64,000 nt of DNA from Topomyia yanbarensis (GCF_030247195.1 NC_080671.1:188397725-188461724); one strand, 5' to 3'; counted from the first letter of the stretch, positions 26,958-39,754 are shown. Numbers and translations: made by a program. Notes: a model not told the origin generated them from the letters alone.

Positions 26958-28278
26958 ATGAACGCTGGGAGACAATACAGAAACTCGGCTTGGGCATCCA
27001 GACATTCTTTGTCGGACGTGCGCACCGTATGTAAGCTGGACTCACCGAAACAATTCTTGCGGTACGCGGAACTCGCAGAAACCTTTCCGTACCTGAAGGG
27101 CCTACCGGTCGATGATTACGATCAAGCGGTACCTCGTATCCTCATCGGAAATGACAACGCTCACGGACAGCGATTCGAGACGGGGATTCTATGGAAGTAC
27201 GACTACTTCGAGTTCCCGGACAGCTACCAGATGGCGGCTCGGCGACTGCAGTGCTTGGAGAGGCGTATGCAGAAGAATTTGTTCATCGGCGAAAGAGTAA
27301 GGAAACAGCTTTCTGAGTATCAGGAGAAAGGGTACATAAATAAAGCGACCAAGAAGGAGCTCGATGATTCGGGTCCACGACATACGTGGTACTTACCTTT
27401 AGGAGCGGTTATCAATCCCAGGAAGCCGTTAAAAGTTCGTATCTTCTGCGATGCTGCGGCCAAGGTGGATGGAGTTGATGCTGTTGAAAGGGCCTGCTAA
27501 ATCCGTTGCTCAAAGTTCTATACGGATTCCGGGAGAAATGGGTCGCTCTGTGCGCGGATCCGAAGGAGATGTTTCACCAAATTCAGATTCGGTGAGAATA
27601 TCGACATGCACAACGATTGCTTTGGCGAGATGATCCGACACAAGCCCCCGATGTGTATTGGATGAACGTGTCTACGTTTGGTGCAACGTGTTCACCGTGT
27701 TCGGCACAATTCGTAAAGAATTTGAACGCTAAGGAGTATTCAAGACAGTATCCAGTTGCACCCAAAGCAATTATCCGGGAGCACTACGTGGATGACTATT
27801 TGGACAGCGCTGACGACGTTGACGAAGCGGTGAAGCTGGCACAGGAAGTTAAACTGGTCCACTCTCTCGGCGAATTCTATCTGCGGAACTGGCTTTCAAA
27901 CTCCGCCGAGGCTCTCGCACGGGTCGGGGAGAGCGACCCAGTCACTGAAAAGTGTGAGGACGAAGACGACATGGGATCAACTGATTCCGGAGGAGTTACT
28001 TGGGAAGTAGATGCGGTGGATGAGTTTGTTCAATCATCTGGACCAGATTAGCATTCCACGTTGCTACTTTCCGCAACATTCGGGGAAAGATATCATGTCG
28101 CTGCAACTGCATATCTACGTGGACGCTAGCGAAGAAGCTTATGCGTGTGGCACTTACCTTCGGGCGGTATTTCCGGATGGGATTTCTGTGGCGTTGGTCG
28201 GTGGAAAATCCAAGGTGGCTCCACTGAAGGCCCACTCCATCCCACGGTTGGAGTTAATGGCAGCAGTAATCAGAGTAC
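26958..28278 (+). pseudogene. BEL/Pao pol: protease end, reverse transcriptase, start of RNase H
   Basis: The first open segment (26958-27500) holds the protease end (LKGLPVDDYDQAVPRILIG), the pol linker (ETGILWKYDYFEFPDSYQMA) and the reverse transcriptase N-terminus (YLPLGAVINPRKPLKVRIF, DAAAKVDGVD). After a frameshift, 27451-27600 carries LLKGP and KEMFHQIQIR-type sequence, broken again. 27617-28051 carries DVYWMNVSTFGATCSP and the catalytic segment EHYVDDYLDS. 28085-28278 encodes the RNase H start (LHIYVDASEEAYACGTYLRA, SKVAPLKAHSIPRLELMAAV). It ends at the dispersed repeat; there is no integrase. Confidence 0.8.
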
Positions 28279-28832
28279 AGTATTTGGTTTCGTATCTTTC
28301 TTCTACACCTTACACATTCCCCCCACCCAACCACCACAAGCAATCTCGTTATCATTATTGCTGCATTGCATTTTGATTTGTTTCATTCTTTTCTCCACTG
28401 CTATAAATAGATCGTGATCTGAAACTACCAGTAAAAACATCCTGATATCAGATTCAAGATTAGAACAAACTTCTATTAGGTAAAAACACCTCTTTACTAC
28501 CCGTACCATGACGACACACTGGTGCAATAGTAAAATGATATAAATAAGCTTCACATTAATGGTGAGTGAGATAATATCGTTTGTCTCCCCGCCGCTGCGT
28601 CGGTATTTCAGCATCGTCATTGACGCATTTTGCTTTGTACCATTTCCCCGCCTTACTAGAAAAAAGATTAACGGGTAGCGTCAGGACTGGAACCGACAAA
28701 CATCTACTCGCTAAAACGTCTACTTTACACCTTAGGCCATAACGACAATTAATGAGTAGTCATTCAAATGAGCTATATAAACTTCCCATCATTGCAGCAG
28801 CGATCACAAATGGGACAGCATGGAGACGATGG
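28278..28832 (-). repeat. Dispersed repeat, copy B: intact empty site for the 9181-10723 element
   Basis: The reverse complement matches 11236-10733 and 9180-9125 along its length but has a single GGGAAGTTT (complement at 28779-28787) where copy A has the 1.5-kb insert and two GTGAAGTTT copies. The plus strand has a TATA box TATAAATAG at 28402-28410. A B-box-like GGTTCCAGTCC lies on the minus strand (28684-28694). It directly abuts the truncated BEL RNase H. Confidence 0.75.
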
Positions 28833-28900
28833 TATGTGCAATTCAAGTTATCTCTGCACTGCATGAGCCAACAGCGCATAGCTATGTGGTACGATATTTA

Positions 28901-29066
28901 GGATTTTCGATTGATTGACACCGGTGTAGTGGAGTGCACTGGAATTGCACAATTTTTGCACTTTCTAACACAAGTGCAGAAAACTGGGTATGTTCCATTG
29001 ACACTTCTGCTAGAAAGTGCAAAACCAGTGCACTCCACTACATCGGTGCACATCAATCGAAAATCC
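28901..29066. mobile_element. Foldback MITE, 166 bp
   Basis: Nearly the whole sequence is one inverted repeat. GGATTTTCGATTGAT, GTGTAGTGGAGTGCACTGG and TTTGCACTTTCTA appear on the left and in inverse on the right, meeting near AACTGGGTATGTTCC. The two frames on opposite strands are consequences of the palindrome. A target duplication is not clear. Confidence 0.85.
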
Positions 29067-32000
29067 CAATTGTATTGCACAAGTATGAAGTTGGTTGAAC
29101 ACTAACGCATCGTTTGGGAGCTTATCGCTCACAGTTCGAGAGCGAAAAAAACAGATACATTTCCGCTCTAAAATATTCGTTTTGGGTGTAGTGTTTGATG
29201 AGTGTTTTTAAAGTGAAATAATCGTAAAAAGGTTCTCCTACTAAAATAAAGGTATGTATCAGTGCAATATTTAATATATTTGTGCCGGAACAATGAGATA
29301 CGAGGCGGTAAATGTTGGCTCGTAAGTGTTTATTCTGCTCCGCGCCGTTGCGTCGTGTTTCGGTTCACAACGTGAGTGAGGCGGATTAGCAGATATTTCA
29401 ATAAGGTTATTTTGTTGTAATTAAAAGTTGGATTTAGAGGATAGTTCTAAATACGTATGTGCACACAAATAAAGAATATAACTTGAGCTTATTTTTGGAC
29501 ACCTGTTTTAGCGAAATCGATATTGCCATTATCTCATATGCTTGGTTCAAAACCAACGGGTACGAAATAGGGTCACAAAAGGCTCTACTGCTATAATAGG
29601 CACATCACCCTATAAAATTTTTGCTACTCTTGACATTTCATTAATGGACGTTTGACCCATCCTACTTCAGTATTCCTCCTTCTTGATGGAAGCACTTTTA
29701 ATCCTACAACAACGTCTTAAAACTATGAAGGTCAAATTACATTGTTTAGGAAGAATATAGTGTAGACACCTACCTTGTTATGGAAATTTGAAATGCTCTT
29801 TGTTCTCAATATATTTTGAATCCCACTTTATTTTATTAAAACAATTTCAATACGGTTGATTGATTTACCACAAATTTGGGAAAGAGTCTCAAGGTGGCAT
29901 GGAGTAGAAATAATTCCTTAATGCTGGGAATCATTTTTTGACCATCTTGCTCTACAGCTGTTTTTGATTGTTCAATTATTGGGGTCCCATAGCTCAATAG
30001 TGTCTAGGGGTCCCGCGTAATCACAAGACGGCCCTGGGTCTAGACCAATGGTGCTGCTCTCAGCGGCGCTGACAATAAAAGCCATACACGCGAAAGGGTA
30101 GAGATTCCTTCAGTATCAATTCCCTCGCCCCGATGAAAATCTGCAAGAGCTTTAATCAGCCAATTAGGATTCTGGATGCAGCACCTGACTCCCACTGTCT
30201 TGATTGGGGTACCGATTCCGTTCGAAGTTAGTTAGCGATGAAGACAAGTCGAGAAAATTGGAAATTGCTGCAACCAAACGACAAAATTGGAGTGAACGAG
30301 AGGTCCTTTTCGAGCAAAAGAAGAAAAAAGAAAGAAAACTTATAGCTACCATTATTTCCAGCAGACTGAAGGGAAAAGGCGAAAAGTTTATCGTCTGAGA
30401 TTTTCACTCCCACTTTTCACCTACTACACGTAGGGCCTTGAAGAAAATCTGTATGGAAATGTCCGCCACTACTGTCTGAGCGCTGCATTCCACACCGATG
30501 CGATGCGATGGCGGCGATTTTGCATAACAAAAAGCAGAAGACGAGAAAGTAAAGAGGAAAGCAATCATGTCGTGTTCTAATCAGCGATTCTCCTGAGAGT
30601 ACGGAATCAAGCTCTGTGTCAGGGACAGATATTTTCACGCTTGAGATTTCTGCTTTCGAGATAGGACTTTAAGCAGAATGTGGATTTAGGTTATTCAAAT
30701 GATATTGATTTTCTGTGAACAAATCTGCATGTTGTCTTCTGCTTCTTTCTGTACGGTTTTGAAGTGAAGGAAAGAAGATACAAAATCCACAACTTTCGCC
30801 GAAAATCGATGAAAATTATTAATTGATTTTCGGCGAATGTTGTGTATAATTACAGCAAGGTTAATTATACAGGCCCTGGTCTGACGGTTCATAGAGCAAG
30901 ATTTTGGTCTCATAATCCACTCGTCGTACGCTCGAGCTTCAGCCAGAAACAGTTTTTAGTGGTGAGTGTAGGGCAGTACCACTAGTCCTGCAATTGTCAT
31001 GTACACTAAAAAACCACAGCGAAGTCTGTCGAAACAGAAGGAAGTACCAAGATAATTCTTTTTATATTCACTGCACTGATTTAAAATTAACTCTATAAAT
31101 TCATCTTAAAGTTTCCGTCTAAAAGTAATGATGCAAGAAGCTTCAAAATCAAGAAAAGTTTTACTTTTTAACACCGGTCCGAACGGCACCATAGCGGATG
31201 GACCCAAGCAGGGTCAAGCTGTCGATATGTGCCAACACAACCACCGCCTACTGTGCGCTGGAAGGACAACACCAACAGGAACCCGTCAGTAACCGTGTGC
31301 ATCCCATGTAGCCCGGAGCGAGGGTGTTGTGCATTCCCTTCCAAAGGCCAGATAGGAAGGTACAAACACCGAGCGTCACACTGTCTACTTTGAAACTTAC
31401 CTAAGCCGGCGAAACAGACCAGCAAACGTTGGAAGGGAGGAGGAATGGGGCAAAACTATAAATTTAAAGAAATATGCCATCACAAGAGAAGCGCAAAAGT
31501 TTTACGGACAACAAGAAGAAAACTATGACCATCTGCCTAGTCATTAGGCTTCCTCCTGTGTGGGGTGCGGATCGAACCTGGCCAGCGAGGGTGGAATGTG
31601 CGAGGAGGGACCAAAGTTTTTTTGTTTTCGGTCTCGCTCTTCTAGCATGAGTTATGGCATCTCTTCCTAGGAGGTTCCCGAAGTGATTTTGATTTTCTGT
31701 CGGATCATTGGCGTAAATCGGACCGTTCATAGTTTTAATTGTTAATTCAATCAGCCCTCGGTTGAGCATTGGTATATGTATAGCTAACCCTCCCAAATCT
31801 AACACACGTGCGATTAGCATAAAACTCACACTATTCAGCCTCGAACGGCCACTTTGACCAACATTATTTAAATTTGTTTATTTATGTTTATTATATGTTT
31901 ATTTACACATAAATTTAATTTTATTTTTCACACATTACATCATTTTCCATTATTCCTCGAGTGGGGCCGAGGCTTGCACAGTGTTATATGGACAACATAT

Positions 32001-33119
32001 TGGTTGGTTGGTTGGTTGCGCTGCAAAAGGCTACCTAACTTATGCTCGGCGAACGATGGTGGTCATCTTTTTGGGCTTCTGGGATGAGCCCCACCTGAAG
32101 CGAGCTCCACTCGTTCATAACCACTAACGGAAGCGATTTTACCTACTTCTCAAGTACCGTGGCTCGATTGTGAGAACGGAGAGGGTGTGCGGGAAGATTT
32201 ACGGAAGACTTGGGAGCCCCACGTGAGAGCAAGAAGCTATCGCGTCGAGGAGATTGCCGATTACTTATGCTACTTGTGCTTCTGGAATGGGAAATGAATA
32301 GTTTATTTTTCACATGATGCAGCAGAATAATCAATATTTCATATTTCCTATGGAAGAAGATGGTGTTGGTGTATGTTCGATACCGGTCAGTTTCAATGGA
32401 AGATCGTATTAGTCAGTCAGTCAGTGGGTGAGTATGACGGTTAAGGTCTTCAATCGGCTCATGGGAGTCTAGCTCGATCAGGCTGACTGACGTGTGAGGT
32501 CCATGTCAGGTTTATGTACATTGTACAGTCAAATGATGAAAGAGCGTCAAAGAATGGAAGGTGCTAGCTACTTAGCTGAATAAATATTTTCTTTTGCTTT
32601 TGTGAATGTTATAATTTAAATTGAAATAACAAAGCTCAAGTTATCATAACAATTGAGGTGTAACTTTACAGTCGCGATAGGTGGCAGGTTCACACGGTTT
32701 ATTTTTATTCCCGGGTGGATTTCTTGGAAATTTAGTTGATATACTGTTCTCCAAATTTATAATGCTTACCATTTAATAGTAAGTGATCGAAGTCCTAAGC
32801 GAAATACGCGATTTTATTAAGCATTTTAATTATTATCGTTTGGCTGATAACGAGTTTTGGAAAGAAGTCAAATAATTAACTCTTCGAATAATCTTAGTGT
32901 TCATGAATGAGATCTGCGTAATGGTACAACTAGGTGGATTAACATCGGTTTTCTCTTGTCGATTTAATCAATCATGTTTGTTTGCAACCAGTCAGTTGAA
33001 TTTCCAAGTTCTTCAAGCAATTCCAAATTCTTCGTCCCTTCTAGAGCCCCATTGCACAGAAAATGAAGTTAAGACTTTCCAAATCCCGAAACTTGCATCA
33101 ACGCTGAAGCAATAAATAG
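29067..33119. other. About 4 kb without assignable gene; mixed AT-rich and richer-GC blocks
   Basis: Only short frames, none recognisable. A 64-codon lysine/arginine-rich plus-strand frame at 30204-30398 (KSRKLEIAATKRQNWSE) and a 121-codon minus-strand frame at 31464-31829 are the least unlikely to be coding. 31160-31860 and 32030-32320 have higher GC and complexity than their surroundings and could be host transcribed or regulatory sequence. A (TTGG)n stretch lies near 32000. No terminal repeats were identified. Confidence 0.35.
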
Positions 33120-33402
33120 TAGGGGAATTATGGTTAAAACCGACACCTTAAGCTTAACACTTTTTCTAAGTTGCCACAAACCAATAAAATTATAATTTTT
33201 GTGCAGAATTCTCCTTCAGAAAATTCCTAACAAGACTTAATTTTTTCAGCGATTCAAAAAATTAATTTCATCAAAAAATATTGGTTGTAAAACTTGGAAA
33301 ACAAAGTGACTTTTTGGAGGCACTGCGGGTAAAACCGACACCCCATAGGGTAAGATCGACACCCCCTGCAATTTATTTTCTCTCCACTTTATTAAAATCT
33401 TT

Positions 33403-35704
33403 TTTTTTTTTCATAAAACGTTTATTTGGCACGGCATTTGCAAAAGCTTGTTTAAGCTGGGGTTTTTTTACATAACATGTTACAAAAGTTCTTAAGACTT
33501 TCACGTTATAATAAAAATTCACTTTCTAATGCTAACACTGACGATAATCATCATTTTGAATATTTTTATGTATACTCTATTTCTTGAATTTCATTGTAAA
33601 CCTATTGATAGTTTTTCTGTAATCTTTGTTTATTTTTTTTTCTTTATTTAAATCGTTTTATCTAACTTAACTAACTTCGAAGAAATCTAAATTGTTTGTG
33701 GGTAGCCAGGGAAAAAAACTAGAAACATTGTGGGGATAATTATATTTGAATATTAATTGTTTTCAGGAAATGATAAATATGGCCCATGTATGTAAGATCA
33801 CGTAAAGCGAGGATATCACGAACAGGTACATAGGGTGGTTTTCTTCTGGCTCGTAAGGAGTCTATTAATTTGGATCTGGCTTCACGGTATTCAGTGCAAG
33901 ACCAAAAAACATGTTCAATGTCTTCGTAACCCTCTCCGCAAGCACATTGATTATCTTCTGCGATCCCAATACGGCGGAGATGCGCATTCAACGTATAATG
34001 GTTGGACATGAGCCTAGACATTACACGAATGAAGTTTCGAATTACCTCCAACCCTTTGAACCATGCCTTCGTTGATACTTTAGGGATAATTGAGTGTAAC
34101 CACCGTCCCAGATCTCCATTGTCCCATGATGTTTGCCAACTAGTAAGCGTCCTCTGACGAGAATCGCTATAAAATTCATTGAAGGCAATAGGTCTTTCAT
34201 AGATGTCACCGTCCAGTGCCCCTATTTAGGCTAAATTATCCGCTCTCTCATTACCCGGTATGGAGCAATGAGCGGGAATCCATACTATGGTAATTTGATA
34301 AGATTTATTTGTTAATTTAGTTAAGTATTCTCGTATCTTCTTCAAAATGAACGGAGCGTGATTATCAAGCTTTAATGAGCGTAGTGCCTTAATTGTGCTT
34401 AGGCTATCTGTGAGGATGAAATAATGGCTCGGGAGTAAAGTATCAATGATTTCCAGACTATAGTGAACTGCTGCTAGTTCGGCTGTGTAAACAGAGGCAG
34501 GTTCTGCAAGCTTGAAAGAGATCGAGGTGTTATTTTTGAAAATACCGAAACCAGTGGCCTCATTTATTCGTGACCCATCAGTGTAGAACATTTGATGGCA
34601 GTCAATGTGTTGGTATTTACTTATGAATATTTTAGGGATTTCCAGAGAGCGCAGGTGATCCGAATTTCCTCTTGCATGGACGTGTCGAAAAATAAAGTGG
34701 AATCTGGAGTATCTAGTATATTAACACATGTCATAACATAACTAGAAAGCGTTAGTTCTTGTGACATGTGATTAAAGTACACTGTCATGAATCTGGTTTG
34801 GGATTGAAGCTCGACAAGTCTTTCAAAATTTTCAATTACCAGTGGATTCATAACCTCACATCGTATAAGTAAACTCGAGGAGAGATCCCAGAATCGATCT
34901 TTTAAGGGAAGAACTCCCGCTAGTAGTTCAAGACTCATCGTATGTGTCGATTGCATGGAACCTAAGGCGATTCGTAAACAACGATTCTGTATTCGTTCCA
35001 ATTTAATAATGTGAGTGTTTGCAGCTGAACGGAAACAGAAGCACCCATATTACATTACTGAAAGTATCGTTGTTTGATACAATCTTATCACGTCACTTGG
35101 ATGAGCACCCCACCAAGATCTGGTTATTGTTCGGAGAAAATTTATCCTTTGTTGGCACTTCTTTATCAGATACCTAATGTGGCCTCCCCATGTACCTTTA
35201 GAATCGAACCAAATTCCGAGATATTTAAAGGTCATGACTTGGGCTATCGTTCTACCAACCAACTGAAGCTGAAGCTGAGCTGGATCAAGCTTTCTTGAAA
35301 AAACAACCAACTCTGTTTTCTCCGTAGAGAAATCGATGCCTAGCTTTAAAGCCAAACTTCCTAAATTATCCAAACTATCTTGCAATGGTTGTTGTAAATT
35401 TATGGCTTTTGGTCCTGTAACAGAAACCACGCCATCATCTGCAAGGTGCCTTAGAGTACATGGACTGACAATACAATTATCAATGTCATTCACGTAAAAA
35501 TTCTAGAGAAGGGGGCTTAAACAAGAACCTTGTGGGAGGCCCATGTAACTTATTCTGAATGATGCCAAATCGCCATATGAAAAATGCATGTGCTTTTCTG
35601 ACAATAAGTTGTATAAATAATTATTTAATATTGGTGAAAGACCACATTGATGTAGTTTCTCTGAGAGAACATCAATGGAAACAGAGTCGAATGCTCCTTT
35701 TATT
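33403..35704 (-). mobile_element. I-clade non-LTR retrotransposon, 5'-truncated, with 15-bp target duplication
   Basis: A perfect 15-bp direct repeat TTTATTAAAATCTTT lies at 33388-33402 and 35705-35719. The minus-strand 3' end is A-rich (T-run at 33403-33411), and the 5' end is cut inside the reverse transcriptase (KGAFDSVSIDVLSEKL). This is a typical truncated retroposition event inside the 33122-36645 element. Confidence 0.85.
33740..35704 (-). pseudogene. I-clade ORF2 remnant: reverse transcriptase end, RNase H, C-terminal Cys/His
   Basis: Segments in order are GLPQGSCLSPLL followed by a stop near 35503, then FYVNDIDNC and RHLADDGVVSVTG (35050-35493; the catalytic box reads LADD), then KYLGIWFDSKGTWGGHI. 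A nonsense codon at about 35050 precedes YGCFCF; 34621-35001 encodes ERIQNRCLRIALG. After a frameshift, the RNase H at 34226-34591 has MFYTDGSRINEATGFGIF and IPGNERADNL. A further stop precedes 33740-34051, ending CACGEGYEDIEHVFWSC. The GLPQGSCLSPLL motif and the fused RNase H indicate the I clade (MosquI-like). Confidence 0.78.
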
Positions 35705-36710
35705 TTTATTAAAATCTTTAGCTTTATTAAAAATGAGATATATGCGTGATTAATAAAGTGTGCAAATATGTGCTTTGTATTGCTTCATCATATAGTGAGG
35801 GGAAGAGAGTTCGAAAGCGTAGTACTATAAATAAATTAAAGTATTTTATGCTATAGAATTATTTCTTGATATGGGTATTTCCAAATAATCCTTGCGTACA
35901 TCATTGCAACCTTCAGTGTCATTTTATTTCGTAAGAGAAGATTTGCAAGCGTTCTACGTTCTGCTAATTGGATTCATTCACTTATAAGTGATACAGACAC
36001 TTCTTAGTAAAACTATCTTTTTCAGATTTGATTTTTCGGACTCTGATCACCAACGATCTATTGGGGTATACATAAGATCATTGTCTCATTGTGATAAAGT
36101 TCGTCTATGACAAACCAAGAGAACACTATGAGCTTTTTGCAGAGATAGGAAAAGCAAGAAATAAACACAATAAAAATATTTCTGTGTATTTCTGCTAATA
36201 CTATAGTGTATATATATATATACTATAGTGCATATATTTCTGCTAATACTATAGGCTAATTTTGCAATGAATCGCAAGTATACACAACCATCTTAACAGC
36301 GTGTCGGTTTTACCCTAACCACAAGGTGTCGGTTTTACCCCAACAGCGCACATTTTTTTATAAAAGCAATTAAAAATATTGAATTTCTCAAACTCGTCTT
36401 CAATGCACCTAGTTGATCATAGAAAAAGCCGATAATAGGTACTGAAAAATGTGGTATTGTTCGGTTAAAATCTACCAGCGAAATTTAACATCCAGACGAG
36501 TATGAACGCTGCTGTCGTATGTTTTGTTTATTTTTATGACATTCGGCGCACTAACGTAAATCCAATTTTTCTTCCAATGCTCTACATAATTGATTTCTAG
36601 GAAAAGTTAAGGGGTGTCGGTTTTACTCACAGTTACATATGTCCCAGAAGTTGTACATGTCCCAGTTTAAAACTACAATCAACAGCTCAAATTAGCTGAT
36701 TCCACATATA

Positions 36711-36775
36711 CAGGTATACCTCGATAGTACGTACATTTTGCATCGATAGTACGTACATTTTTTTTCGTTTGATTT
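36711..36775 (+). mobile_element. Pogo/Tigger-like terminal inverted repeat, single end
   Basis: TA (36709-36710) precedes CAGGTATACCTCGATAGTAC, which resembles the CAGGNATACCTCG termini of pogo/Tigger elements. ATCGATAGTACGTACATTTT is iterated twice (about 36720-36740 and 36742-36762). The opposite end was not found. Confidence 0.5.
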
Positions 36776-36846
36776 TGTGAACTTCGACAAAATCGGACAA
36801 ATTTTGTGAATGTTCTATGGATTTCTGCTTACTTTAGAGAAGTTGT

Positions 36847-36905
36847 GTGCTACTCAGAGTAGTTTTGTAAAGTCTAGTGCTACTCAGAGTAGTTTTGTGA
36901 AGTCT
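36847..36905. repeat. Short tandem duplication
   Basis: GTGCTACTCAGAGTAGTTTTG followed by TRAAGTCTAG occurs twice in tandem with a period of about 32 bp. CTACTCAGAGTAG is itself palindromic. Confidence 0.9.
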
Positions 36906-37083
36906 AGCAAAGTATTTTAAACTTTAAGTAAATCATAAATTCATCGTGGAAATCTAACAAGTATAAAAAAAATCTGCAACCTTTAGGGACGCCCTTCAAG
37001 TTTCAGGAAAGTCTTTTATATTTCGGGAGATCGTCAACTTACAAGGAGATCCTTAATACTTCAGATAATTTGTACCACCCTTA

Positions 37084-37181
37084 TACAACGTTCACACTAC
37101 GAGTTAAAACATGTTTTAACGCTATCTTCATGACATGCTAATTATTATAACATGTTTTAACTCTGTAGTGTGAACATAGTA
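37084..37181. mobile_element. Small palindromic MITE (GTTCACACTAC family)
   Basis: The left arm ACGTTCACACTACGAGTTAA and the right arm, complement TATGTTCACACTACAGAG, are inverted around GCTATCTTCATGACATGC. About 98 bp. A second, inverted copy lies at 53311-53408. Confidence 0.75.
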
Positions 37182-38063
37182 TTAGATTAGTTATAGTTTG
37201 GCTTTGTCAAGCTTCAGAGTATCTCAATGAACTTTAATGATGTACTTTCAAGGCCATATGGAATATAGAAAATACTTTAGAGACTTTCTATACTAACAAT
37301 TTCTACAGAAAGAAGAGTGTTCACGATTTTCACACATATTTTACCAACCTCGGGAAATTTTGCGAACTGAACATTTAGAAATACTATAACAGTTTCAGTA
37401 GATTTTGTTAACGGCTATCGGTGCACCGCGTTGATTCAGTCAAGCTGTACTCAGAGGTGGGTAAGAAAACCAACCGGTACGTACATTCACCGGTACGGTT
37501 GTCAAAATCTCAACACGTGTAAACGAATGATGCACATCGTATTCGGTTTTGTTTTCGTTCACACGGTAAACGAAGTCAAAACCTCAACCGAGTCTCAGTT
37601 TCTAAAACCAAACCGAGTCACTCAGCACCGTTTACATGTGTGCACGAGTTTCTACTTGTGTTGATGTATTCTTAGCAGCGGTTTCGGTTCGGCTTTTTTT
37701 TTCTATACGCGGTGCTGCGGTTAAAAGAAGAAGCAGTAAATTCGTGTGCAGTGCTGCCGGATAGACAACTGAATTGAGTTCAATTAGTTGTTGAGAGTCG
37801 ATGTGGCAATATCGAAATTGCTGGTTCTGAGCAGTTGTTAACAGTTCAACAACTGATGTTTGTTTAATGCTGAAATCTAAAATGGCGTACACCAAACTAA
37901 AAACCGCTATCTTGCCTTGGCGAATAATTGCATGAAACCGAAAATGTTGATATATTTGATTCGGCAAAATTGTCTAGAGCATATAAAATGACGTTATTGT
38001 CGTTTAAATTGAAATTAATGAAAACAATGAAATCAGCGAAGTCAATGAAATAACAAAAACAAT

Positions 38064-38450
38064 GAATTCTATTCTATTCTATTCTATTCTAACCCTTACA
38101 CAGCCAGTATTGAAAAGTATCCTGGAAAACACTGCAGAAAGTCTATATTGTTTTTCTTGTCCATATTAATATTTGAAGCATATTTTCACAAGACGCAAAT
38201 ATTAAAACGGCCAGGCCTACTGTGCAGAGTTGGGTTTGAAGATGTTTCAAAATTAGACGGCAATTAAATTATTCATTTAATGAATAATTCAATAAACGAA
38301 TTGTTTTGAATCTTAAAAGAGGAAGAAACGAGGACAACCGTACCGACCGTTTCAGTTTGAAGGGGATATAATAAATCGTTGGAAGTGACTTGGCTAAGAA
38401 GGTTAATGTCACTCCTCTGGTCCTTTGTGATGGGACAGAGGTATTTACAC
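38064..38450 (-). mobile_element. Retroposon with (AGAAT)n tail and 22-bp target duplication
   Basis: A perfect 22-bp direct repeat beginning TCAATGAAATAACAAAAAC lies at 38042-38063 and 38451-38472. On the minus strand the 387-bp insert ends in a tandem AGAAT tail (plus-strand ATTCT repeats at 38065-38092). A long target duplication with a short-repeat tail indicates target-primed retroposition of a SINE or a truncated LINE. No coding sequence. Confidence 0.85.
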
Positions 38451-39754
38451 TCAATGAAATAACAAAAACAATAAATCCATTAAATTAATGAAATCATTAA
38501 CTTCACATTCAGTCAAAGAGTCCGGTTGTATTTATATCGCCAATAGTCGTATCAATGAAATCTAATCCATGTCTGGTTGTGCTGGTTAGGCGATTCCCGA
38601 ATAATCTCGAGCACATAGTCACATTACGTATACATATATCCTTATTATTACTGTATGGCGCATCGTATTGATGCATATATCCTTGCACAGAGGCAATTGC
38701 GTGTATGTGTGTGTTATTCACATATGGTAAGCAACTCAGACGCAAGTGGGGGAAACTCATTGTTAAACGAGTAGGTCCTTATTTACTGAGTGCTGGTAAA
38801 ACATATTTCTGTTATTGTTGCTGTTACTGTACATCGTTTTGATACATGATGGAGGTCCTCTAGCAGGTTTGGTCGCGAACATTCGAGTTAAGAGAAAACT
38901 ACCACTCGTGTATGTAATTGAATAAATGATCAATGAATTAATTCATTGAAAACAGAAACAAACTAACAAATAGCAAGAACACTTTCATTTAATAGGCCGC
39001 CGTTGGAAACTAAGTTTCTTTAAGGAATAAATATTTCCGACGATACCAGTCGATGTGTGTATTCAAATCTACTGCAGAACAATCAAATTAAAAAAAAATT
39101 TGCGCAAGCATTCGAAATAAAAAAAATCACATTGTCACCAATCACGAAATTGTCTGTCTCATTTACAACAAAACATATAAAACGACCTTCAATCATTAAT
39201 ATGGATATTGGTCCATACTGTAATCATGCTAGTTGTCAAACCATCATGAATACGTCATAATTTTTAATATAATTTCACCATTTTGAGTTTCTAGTTTACG
39301 ACGCAATTCAAGTTTCGTTTCCTTGGATTTATATTCCTATTTAAATTTGCATGCTTTTAAATGCTAAATCGTCGTGCAAATGACATCATATTGGGATGCA
39401 AAATGGCGACGAATAACAATTTTTAATCTCTTACCAACTTTTTGATATCAAAAATACTCTTGTTTCATGATATTTTTTACCAACGTTATTGAATGCCAGT
39501 AGTATTGAATATACCTCGCCATATCAGATTTTAAATGACGGCAGGCATCAATTTGTGATCTATTGACATTATTCTTATATTAAAAATGTCCATGTGGCGT
39601 GATTCTAGATGACAGAATATCTTGAATATACCGTCATATTAAATTTTGATGTGCTATCTCAGATATAAAAATAGTAACGTTGTACGGAATTTCCTGTGAG
39701 CGAATTATACTGGAGGTTCATCCTTGTCGACTTTTTCGGGTGAGAATATTCTAA

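Larger units (their letters stand above)
21526..28278 (+). mobile_element. BEL/Pao LTR retrotransposon remnant with two nested insertions
   Basis: The plus-strand order is gag (21526-22762, resuming at about 26816-26957), protease and reverse transcriptase (26958-28051) and the start of RNase H (to about 28278). It is interrupted by a SINE (22051-22214) and by an inverted LOA-like retrotransposon (22822-26814). Integrase and the 3' LTR are absent; the coding sequence stops where the dispersed repeat at 28278-28832 begins. Frameshifts in gag and pol show it is long dead. Confidence 0.82.
33122..36645. mobile_element. Inverted-repeat DNA element with iterated GTCGGTTTTACCC motif
   Basis: The left end GGGGAATTATGGTTAAAACC is preceded by TA (33120-33121). 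The motif GGTAAAACCGACACC or its complement occurs at about 33134, 33330 and 33350 on the left and, inverted, at 36301, 36325 and 36614 on the right. The right boundary is imprecise (about 36645, near CATATGTCCCA). No transposase is recognisable. A truncated I-clade retrotransposon (33403-35704) is nested inside. The design parallels the element at 2024-5292. Confidence 0.65.
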
